Assembly: GCA_963844695.1 (NCBI GenBank)
Contig: CAWJPL010000016.1
Span: 462,325-526,324, forward strand
DNA: 64,000 nucleotides
Source of the DNA: RYN-230 sp963844695
GTDB lineage: Bacteria > Actinomycetota > Actinomycetes > Streptosporangiales > Streptosporangiaceae
Direction of reading: 5' to 3'
Both the position numbers and the translations under genes were made by a program. How positions within the stretch are numbered: position 1 is the first letter of the stretch; every line of letters begins with the position of its first letter. Positions 43,094 through 49,673 of this stretch are shown one piece after another. Below the pieces are notes generated by a model. That model worked only from the letters and a program-made list of their open reading frames with translations, did not search any database and was not told the origin of the DNA.

Positions 43094-45166
43094 TCAGGCG
43101 TGGTCGACGAAGAGGTCGGCCTCGGGCTCGGCGCCGGGCTGATAGGCGTACCGGTCGAAGTCGGTCACGCCCTCGGCGGCCAGCACGTCCTCGCACAGGA
43201 ACGCGTTCCCGGTGCAGTCCCGGCTGGCCCTGGTGATCACCGCGTAGGCCGCGTCGGCGTACAGCTCGGGCCTGCGCGCCCGGGCCATCGCCTGGTCGCC
43301 GCCGAGCAGGTTCTGCACCGCGGCGGTGGCGATCAGTGTCCGCGGCCACAGTGCGTTGGACGCGATGCCGTCCCCGGCGAACTCGGCGGCGAAGCCCAGG
43401 GCGCACAGGGTCATCCCGTACTTGGCGATCGTGTAGCCGACGTGCGGGCCGAGCCAGCGGGGCTCCAGGCTGACCGGCGGAGACAAGGTCAGGATGTGCG
43501 GGTTCGCCGACTGCTTCAGGTGCGGGACGCAGGCCCGGCTGACCACGAAGGTGCCGCGGGTGTTGATCGACTGCATCAGGTCATAACGCTTGATCTCCAG
43601 CGCCTCGGTGCCGGACAGGTTGATCGCCGAGGCGTTGTTGACGCACACGTCGATCCCGCCGAACCGTTCGACGGCCTGCGCGACGGCCCGCACGACCTGG
43701 GCTTCGTCACGGATGTCGCCGACCACGGGCAGCGCGCGGCCGCCCGCGGCCTCGATCTGCGCGGCGGCGGTGTATACCGTCCCCTCCAGCTGCGGGTGCG
43801 GCTCCGCCGTCTTGGCGATGAGCGCGACGTTGGCGCCGTCCCGCGCCGCCCGGATCGCGATCGCCAGGCCGACGCCCCGGCTGCCGCCGGAGATGCTCCA
43901 GACCCCGGCGGACAGCCCGTACTCGGTGTCGTTGGCGATCGCGACCGCCTGCTCGGTGCTCTCGGAGCGGATCACCGCCAGGACCGGGCCGAAGATCTCC
44001 TCGCGCGCGATCGTCATGTCGTTGCGGACGTCGGTGAAGATCGTCGGCTCGACCCAGAAACCGCGGTCGAACTGCGGACCGGCCGGCACGCCCCCGCCGT
44101 AGGCCAGCGTGGCGCCTTCGGCGCGGCCGGAGTCGATGTAGCGCAGGATCCGGTCGCGCGCCTCGGCCGAGATGACCGGGCCGAAGTCGGTGGCCGGGTC
44201 GAGCGGGTCCCCGATCGAGATCGTCTTCGTCCGCTCGATCAGCCGCTCGACGAACTTGTCGTGCACGGCGGACGCCACGATGATCCGGGTGCCTGACTCA
44301 CACGCCTGCCCCTGGTTCATCAAGCAGCCGAACAGCGTGCCGTCCGCGGCCAGGTCCAGGTCGGCGTCGTCGAGGACGACGTTCGGCCCCTTGCCGCCGA
44401 GCTCCAGCGTCAGCCGTTTGACGTTGCCCGCGGCCATCCGCATGATCTCCCGCCCGACGGCCGTGGAACCGGTGAAGGCGATCTTCCGCACGTCCGGGTG
44501 GGTGGCCAGCCGCGCTCCGACGACCGCCCCCTCACCGGGCACGACGTTCAGGACGCCGGGCGGCAGCCCGCACTCATGCGCGATCCTGGCGAACTCCAGC
44601 AGGGTCAGCGGGGTGTGCTCGTCAGGCTTGACCACGATGGTGTTGCCCGCGGCCAGCGCCGGGCCGATCTTCCACATGGCCAGCAGCAGCGGGAAGTTCC
44701 ACGGCACGATGGCCGCGCACACGCCGACCGGCTCGCGGCGGACCAGGCCGGTGGCCAGCGTGGGCACCCTCATCAGCGGCCCGGGCCCCTCGAAGGCGTA
44801 GGTGCGGGCCTGGCCGGCGAAGTAGCGCAGGTGGGCGATGGAGAAGCCGATCTGGAAGGCGCCGGCCTGGCGGACCGGGGCGCCGTTCTCCAGCGCCTCG
44901 AGGGCGGCCAGCTCGTTGACCTGCTCGGTGAGCCGATCGGCTATCGCGTCGAGCACGGCGGCCCGCTCCGCGGGCGGCATCCGGCGCCACCGGCCGTCGG
45001 CGTGCGCGGCCTTGGCCGCTGCGATGGCCCGGTCGGTGTGCTCGACGCCGCCCTTGGCCACGCTGGCCACCAGATCCTCGGTCGCCGGGCTGCGGATCTC
45101 GAACTGCTCGTCCGCGTCCACCCAGTCCCCGCCGATGACCATCGAGTAGCGGCGGATAGTCTCCAT
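43094..45166 (-). CDS. In-frame fusion: truncated aldehyde dehydrogenase + SDR (HSDL2-like)
   Basis: 690 aa from the ATG at 45166 (AAGGGGG upstream). Residues 1 to about 422 are an aldehyde dehydrogenase: VPWNFPLL, FTGSTAVGREI, LELGGKGPN (Glu), NQGQACESG (catalytic Cys) and REEIFGPVLAV. It ends at AGVW, about 60 residues short of the normal C-terminus. The next residues, SISGGSRGVGLAIAIRAARD, are the Rossmann start of an HSDL2-like SDR lacking its first few residues, complete to the end (NNASAI, YTIAK). The junction is near 43893-43900. A deletion between two adjacent same-strand genes would produce exactly this. Whether it folds is unknown. Confidence 0.8.
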   Translation of the reverse strand: METIRRYSMVIGGDWVDADEQFEIRSPATEDLVASVAKGGVEHTDRAIAAAKAAHADGRWRRMPPAERAAVLDAIADRLTEQVNELAALEALENGAPVRQAGAFQIGFSIAHLRYFAGQARTYAFEGPGPLMRVPTLATGLVRREPVGVCAAIVPWNFPLLLAMWKIGPALAAGNTIVVKPDEHTPLTLLEFARIAHECGLPPGVLNVVPGEGAVVGARLATHPDVRKIAFTGSTAVGREIMRMAAGNVKRLTLELGGKGPNVVLDDADLDLAADGTLFGCLMNQGQACESGTRIIVASAVHDKFVERLIERTKTISIGDPLDPATDFGPVISAEARDRILRYIDSGRAEGATLAYGGGVPAGPQFDRGFWVEPTIFTDVRNDMTIAREEIFGPVLAVIRSESTEQAVAIANDTEYGLSAGVWSISGGSRGVGLAIAIRAARDGANVALIAKTAEPHPQLEGTVYTAAAQIEAAGGRALPVVGDIRDEAQVVRAVAQAVERFGGIDVCVNNASAINLSGTEALEIKRYDLMQSINTRGTFVVSRACVPHLKQSANPHILTLSPPVSLEPRWLGPHVGYTIAKYGMTLCALGFAAEFAGDGIASNALWPRTLIATAAVQNLLGGDQAMARARRPELYADAAYAVITRASRDCTGNAFLCEDVLAAEGVTDFDRYAYQPGAEPEADLFVDHA

Positions 45167-45263
45167 CCCGCCCCCTTTCGTGGTGTGATCCACGACGCTA
45201 GGCCGCACCGAACCCGGCGATAACGTGCTGGCAACACGAGGATGGGCCCCTTCCTCAGCCCGC

Positions 45264-45282
45264 CGGCACAACGCTTGTGCCG
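45264..45282. promoter_or_regulatory. Perfect inverted repeat in the divergent ALDH/acyl-CoA ligase promoter region
   Basis: CGGCACAA-CGC-TTGTGCCG: 8-bp arms around a 3-base centre, midway between two divergently transcribed genes. Its size and symmetry fit a dimeric (TetR- or GntR-like) repressor operator. Confidence 0.5.
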
Positions 45283-45349
45283 CCGTACCAACGCCCGGGG
45301 ACAGACTTGATACCGGGGACCGACGACCGCCTGGGTCGCCAGTCGGACA

Positions 45350-46864
45350 ATGAGCAGCGTGACGAACCTGGCCAGTAACCTGACGGACACCACCCGTACC
45401 CAGGCCGGACGGGTGGCCGTGCGGGTAGACAACGCGGCGATGACGTACCGAGCCCTGGACGAGGCGAGCGCCCGGGTCGCCGGGCTGCTGCACGAGCGCG
45501 GCCTCAAGCCCGGCGACCGGGTCGGCCTCATGATGCCGAACGTCGCCGAGGTCCCCGTGGTGTACTACGGCGTGCTCCGGGCTGGCGGTGTGGTCGTCCC
45601 GATGAACCCGCTGCTCAAGGCGCGGGAGGTCGCCTACTACCTGGGCGACTCCGGGGCCGGGCTGATCTTCGCGTGGCACGCGTTCGCCGACCAGGCCCGC
45701 GCCGGCGCGGAGCAGGCCGAGGCGGAGTCCATCGTCGTGGACGGGGTCAGCTTCCCCGATCTGCTGGCCTCCGCCACCCCCGATGACCAGGTCGCGGACG
45801 CCGACGACGAGGACACCGCGGTGATCCTCTACACCTCCGGCACGACGGGCCACCCGAAGGGCGCCGAGCTCACCCACGGCAACCTGCGCAGCAACACCGA
45901 GGTGTCGCAGACCGACATCGTCCGCGCGGGCCCGGACGACGTCATCTTCGGCGGGCTGCCGCTGTTCCACGTGTTCGGGCAGACCGTGGCGCTGAACGTG
46001 GCCGTGGCCTCCGGGGCGTGCCTGACCCTGCTGCCGCGGTTCGACCCCGAGCACGCCCTGCGGATCATCGCCGATCACCGGGTCACCGTCTTCGAGGGCG
46101 TGCCGACCATGTATGTGGCGCTCCTGCACCAGCCCAACCGCGCGGACTACGACACCTCCTCGCTGCGGACGTGCATCTCCGGCGGCGCCGCCCTGCCGGT
46201 CGAGGTGCTCCGCGGGTTCGAGGAAGCGTTCGGCGTCCCGGTGCTGGAGGGATACGGCCTGTCCGAGACCTCACCGGTCGCGTCGTTCAACCTTCCCGGC
46301 CGCGAGCGCAAGCCCGGCTCGATCGGCACCCCCATCCGGGACGTTCAGATGCGGGCCGTGGACGGCGAAGACCACGAGGTCCCGCAGGGTGAGGTGGGCG
46401 AGATCGTCATCCGCGGGCCGAACGTGATGAAGGGTTACTGGCAACGTCCCGAAGCCACCGCCGAGGCGATCCGCGACGGCTGGTTCCACAGCGGTGACCT
46501 GGCCCGGGTCGACGAGGACGGCTACTTCTACATCGTGGACCGGAAAAAGGACCTGATCATCCGCGGCGGCTACAACATCTACCCGCGGGAGATCGAGGAA
46601 GTGCTCTACGAGAATCCCGCGGTCGCCGAGGCCGCGGTGATCGGCCTGCCGCATTCTGCCCTGGGCGAGGAGGTCGGGGCCGCGGTGGCTCTCAAGCCGG
46701 GAGCCACCATCACTCCCGAGGAACTGCGGGACTACGTCAAGAGCCAGGTCGCGGCCTACAAGTACCCGCGCCACGTGTGGATCGTCAACGCGCTGCCCAA
46801 GGGCCCGACCGGCAAGATCCAGAAGCGGGACATCGTCATCCCGGCCGACCTGGCCGGCCCGTGA
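45350..46864 (+). CDS. fadD: Long-chain-fatty-acid/acyl-CoA ligase (FadD-type)
   Basis: 504 aa from the ATG at 45350. ANL-superfamily motifs: VILYTSGTTGHPKGAELTH (AMP-binding P-loop), GGLPLFHVFGQT, EGYGLSETSP, and HSGDLARVDEDGYFYIVDRK then DLIIRGGYNIYPREIEE. The C-terminal catalytic Lys is in KGPTGKIQKR. It activates a carboxylic acid with ATP, releasing AMP and PPi, then transfers it to CoA. The chain length is not readable. Its stop overlaps an adenylate kinase start (GTGA). Confidence 0.88.
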   Translation: MSSVTNLASNLTDTTRTQAGRVAVRVDNAAMTYRALDEASARVAGLLHERGLKPGDRVGLMMPNVAEVPVVYYGVLRAGGVVVPMNPLLKAREVAYYLGDSGAGLIFAWHAFADQARAGAEQAEAESIVVDGVSFPDLLASATPDDQVADADDEDTAVILYTSGTTGHPKGAELTHGNLRSNTEVSQTDIVRAGPDDVIFGGLPLFHVFGQTVALNVAVASGACLTLLPRFDPEHALRIIADHRVTVFEGVPTMYVALLHQPNRADYDTSSLRTCISGGAALPVEVLRGFEEAFGVPVLEGYGLSETSPVASFNLPGRERKPGSIGTPIRDVQMRAVDGEDHEVPQGEVGEIVIRGPNVMKGYWQRPEATAEAIRDGWFHSGDLARVDEDGYFYIVDRKKDLIIRGGYNIYPREIEEVLYENPAVAEAAVIGLPHSALGEEVGAAVALKPGATITPEELRDYVKSQVAAYKYPRHVWIVNALPKGPTGKIQKRDIVIPADLAGP

Positions 46865-47466
46865 AACTGCTGCTGCTCGCTCCCCCCGGCGCGGGCAAGG
46901 GCACCCAAGGCGACCGGCTGGAAGCCACATACGGGGTGCAGCACATCGCCGCCGGTGACCTGCTGCGAGCCGAAGCCCAGGCCGGTACGCCCGCGGGCCG
47001 CGAAATCGCCGCCTACCAGGCCCGCGGTGATCTCGTCCCCGACGAGATCGTGCTCGACGCGCTGACCCCGGCCGTCGTCGAGGCGGCCGCGGGCGGCGGG
47101 TACATCCTGGACGGCTTCCCGCGAACCCTGCCGCAGGCCAGCGCCGCGGCGGAGCTCGCCGCCCGGCTCGGCGTGACGCTGGACGTGGTGGTCTACCTGT
47201 ACGCGCCGGAGGAGGTGCTGACGCGGCGGCTGCTGGACCGGGCGAGCCAGGAAGGCCGCGCCGACGACGTGGCCGACGTGATCCGGCACCGGCACCGGGT
47301 GTTCGCCGAGACGACGGGGCCACTCGTCGACTACTACACCGAGCGGGGCATCCTGGTCGCGGTGGACGCGGACCAGCCAGCCGATTCCGTCACCACCGAC
47401 ATCCAGGACCGGCTGTCCGGACTGGGGCTGACCCGGCTGCGTCGTGACGGAGGCGCACGCCTCTGA
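46861..47466 (+). CDS. adk: Adenylate kinase (accessory copy)
   Basis: 201 aa from the GTG at 46861, inside the ligase stop codon. P-loop LLAPPGAGKGTQGDRL at residues 5-20, AMP-binding HIAAGDLLRAEAQAGTPAG and GYILDGFPRTLPQA, and a short lid (LDRASQEGRADD) are present. Later residues VIRHRHRVFAETTGPLVDYY fit Adk. It lacks the secY-map context of the housekeeping gene, so it is probably a second copy. Coupling to an AMP-producing ligase suggests it recycles AMP to ADP. Confidence 0.85.
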   Translation: MKLLLLAPPGAGKGTQGDRLEATYGVQHIAAGDLLRAEAQAGTPAGREIAAYQARGDLVPDEIVLDALTPAVVEAAAGGGYILDGFPRTLPQASAAAELAARLGVTLDVVVYLYAPEEVLTRRLLDRASQEGRADDVADVIRHRHRVFAETTGPLVDYYTERGILVAVDADQPADSVTTDIQDRLSGLGLTRLRRDGGARL

Positions 47467-47590
47467 GTGACACAGCGTCCCGCGCCACGCCGGTGGTCAC
47501 GCCCGGCTGCGGGCACGCCCCTCTCAGTTGAACCGGCTGGCCAGCGTTCTCGTGTATAGGTTCGAGGCCTACTGGCTCGTTCCAGGAACA

Positions 47591-47618
47591 TCCGGGGCCC
47601 TCCCAGGAGTGCCCCGGA
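47591..47618 (+). terminator. Possible hairpin after adk
   Basis: TCCGGGG (47591-47597) pairs with CCCCGGA (47612-47618) over a 14-base loop, about 125 bases after the adk stop and 38 bases before the next small gene. Weak as a terminator; no T-run. Confidence 0.3.
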
Positions 47619-47655
47619 ACCTCAGGCCGCCCGAACGAGTTAGCGGGGTTTACGG

Positions 47656-47871
47656 ATGAGGCGCTGGATCTTCCTCCTGCTCGGCGTGCTGCTCGCCGTC
47701 GTCGGCGTGCTCTGGGTCGGGCAGGGCCTGAACCTGCTGGGCCAGTCCGGCGGTATGAACGGCCAGCATGCCTGGGCGCTTGCCGGGCTGATCTGTGCCG
47801 TTGCGGGGCTCGGCTTTATCACGGCCGGCGTGCGGGCGGGCCGGGCGGCGCGGCTGCCACGAGCCCGCTGA
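47656..47871 (+). CDS. Small two-helix membrane protein
   Basis: 71 aa. Two hydrophobic helices are clear: WIFLLLGVLLAVVGVLWVGQGL and HAWALAGLICAVAGLGFITAGV, with basic ends. The pattern is common in short actinobacterial membrane proteins of unknown function. Not obviously linked to neighbours. Confidence 0.55.
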   Translation: MRRWIFLLLGVLLAVVGVLWVGQGLNLLGQSGGMNGQHAWALAGLICAVAGLGFITAGVRAGRAARLPRAR

Positions 47872-47983
47872 TTCGTCCGGATTTTTCTGCGCCAGTCGAA
47901 ACCGAACAGGCCCGGCAGCCGTGTTAAGGGCAGAGAGTCCCGCAGAGCCCGCAGCCAAGGTCACGACCTGAGAGCCAAACGTG

Positions 47984-48127
47984 ATGACCGGTACAGATGA
48001 GATCTTGCTAGCCAGGTACGAGGCTGCGCGAGATGCGCTCACGGATCACTGTCTCGCGCAGGAGCCAGCAGAGCCAGCGCCAGAGCCAGCGCCGGAAGCG
48101 CCGAGGCGGCTTCACCTGGTCACCTAA
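47984..48127 (+). CDS. Putative 47-aa acidic small protein
   Basis: The ATG at 47984 opens a 47-residue frame: a helical start (TDEILLARYEAARDALTDHC) and then a repeated Glu-Pro-Ala tail (EPAEPAPEPAPEAP) ending RRLHLVT. There is only a weak GAGAG upstream. The strong terminator at 48179-48225 just downstream supports a real transcript. I recognise no family. Confidence 0.42.
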   Translation: MTGTDEILLARYEAARDALTDHCLAQEPAEPAPEPAPEAPRRLHLVT

Positions 48128-48178
48128 AGCTGTCGCCGGCCTGGTCCCCCATCCCGCTCGGGCTGGGCGGCGACACAG

Positions 48179-48225
48179 AAACCCCCTGACCGGGGCATGC
48201 TCGGGGAGCCTTGGTCAGGGGGTTT
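48179..48225 (+). terminator. Strong intrinsic-type terminator
   Basis: AAACCCCCTGACC (48179-48191) and GGTCAGGGGGTTT (48213-48225) form a perfect 13-bp stem with a 21-base loop, including terminal A-T pairs. It is one of the clearest terminators in the window and separates the small ORF from the pucR promoter. Confidence 0.8.
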
Positions 48226-48344
48226 CGCTGTGCCCGGCGAGGAGACCACCGCATCCGGGGGCGTCATAGCTGGGCAATGCCACGAAAGGTGCTGTCGCCT
48301 TTTCGGATGCGCGCGATCGGCTGTCCCTCGGCAGGTGCTTCGGA

Positions 48345-49643
48345 ATGTGCGAGAATCCGCAGGTGGAGATCGACCGTCCCGACGTCGCCGAACTGGTGGC
48401 CGACGTCGCGGAGGTGGTCGCCCGCCAGGCCGCCGCAGTGTCCGGGGACGTCTACGAGGCGATAGTCCAGGAGATCCCGCAGCTACGCGACGACAAGCCG
48501 GTGCTCACGCTGCTCGCCTCGAGCGTGGACAGCAACGTGGATACCTGCCTGCAGATCATGCAGCACCGGATCGACCTCGCCGCGGTACGGGCTCCGGCCG
48601 CGGCGACCGAGTACGCGCGGCGGCTGGCCCAGCGGGGGACGCCGCTGACCGCGCTGCTACGTGCCTACCGGCTCGGGCACGTGTGCTTCTCCGGCTGGAT
48701 GCTCAGAGAACTGGCCCGCCAGGCCGGGAACGCGGAGATGATCAGCGCGGCCACGTTGAGCATGTCCCGGGTGGTGGCTGGTTACATCGACCAGACTTCG
48801 GAGGAGATGGTCGTCGCCTACGGGCAGGCCCGGGAGAACTGGCTGCGGAACCGGAGCACCGCGCGGGCCGCGCGGATCCGTGACCTGCTGGCAGGCGGGC
48901 GGATCGATCTGGCCGCCACGGAGGCCACCCTGGGCTACCGGCTTCGCCAGTATCACGTGGGCCTGGTGTGCTGGGTGGACGACTCGCTGAGTGCGGATGA
49001 GATCACCCGGCTAGAGCAGGCCATCGGGCACGTGGCCGGGAAGGCGGTCTGCATGGGTGATCCGGTGTTCCTGCCGCGCGACGAGTCCAGCGCGTGGGCG
49101 TGGCTACCGCTGGGGATCAGGGACACCTTCGATCCGGCGGCCGCAGCCGGGGTGGACGCGGACATCCGTTTCGCCTTCGGCGACGCGGCGAAGGGGGCGG
49201 CGGGGTTCCGGCTGACTCACCGGCAGGCACTCGCGGCCCAGGCAGTCGCGCTCGCCGCGGGGTCACACGCGCCGCGCGCGGTGGCGTTCGGCGAGGTCGC
49301 GCCGATAGCGATGATGCTCGGGTCCGCTGAGCTGCTGCGGGCCTGGGTGCTCGGCACGCTGGCGGGTCTGGCTGACGAGGACGAGCACCACGCCCGGCTG
49401 CGTGAGACCCTGCTGGTCTTCCTGCAGACCGGGGGGAGCTATAAGACGACTGCGGAGCGGCTGATGCTGCACAAGAACACGGTCCAGTACCGGATCCGCA
49501 AAGCGAAAGAGAGCCTGGGCCGGCCGATGGGCGAGAACCGGTATGAGGTGGAACTGGCCCTGCGGGCCAGCCAATGGCTCGGCCCGTCCGTGCTGCAGCC
49601 CGCCGCGGGCCATGATCACGATCCCCGGGAGCGGGCGTACTGA
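48345..49643 (+). CDS. PucR/CdaR-family regulator (paralogue 2)
   Basis: 432 aa from the ATG at 48345. It has the same architecture as the regulator at 30870-32135: sensing region with EIPQLRDDKPVLTLLASSVD and YARRLAQRGTPLTALLRAYR, the LGYRLRQYHVGLVCWVDD domain, and a PucR HTH (SYKTTAERLMLHKNTVQYRI). Long identical blocks show recent duplication. Its stop is about 30 bases from the stop of the convergent LAL gene. Together the two PucR genes bracket the PHA and hydroxyacid clusters. Confidence 0.82.
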   Translation: MCENPQVEIDRPDVAELVADVAEVVARQAAAVSGDVYEAIVQEIPQLRDDKPVLTLLASSVDSNVDTCLQIMQHRIDLAAVRAPAAATEYARRLAQRGTPLTALLRAYRLGHVCFSGWMLRELARQAGNAEMISAATLSMSRVVAGYIDQTSEEMVVAYGQARENWLRNRSTARAARIRDLLAGGRIDLAATEATLGYRLRQYHVGLVCWVDDSLSADEITRLEQAIGHVAGKAVCMGDPVFLPRDESSAWAWLPLGIRDTFDPAAAAGVDADIRFAFGDAAKGAAGFRLTHRQALAAQAVALAAGSHAPRAVAFGEVAPIAMMLGSAELLRAWVLGTLAGLADEDEHHARLRETLLVFLQTGGSYKTTAERLMLHKNTVQYRIRKAKESLGRPMGENRYEVELALRASQWLGPSVLQPAAGHDHDPRERAY

Positions 49644-49673
49644 CCGCAGACCCGGCCAGGGTCGCGCAGCGTC

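Noticed and set aside
45167..46129. N-terminal extension of the ALDH fusion to 46129
   Set aside because: It reads antisense through the acyl-CoA ligase gene; the ATG at 45166 has a good SD and the family N-terminus.
47555..47580. GGTTCGAGGCC resembling a tRNA T-loop
   Set aside because: No matching acceptor, D or anticodon stems could be drawn around it.
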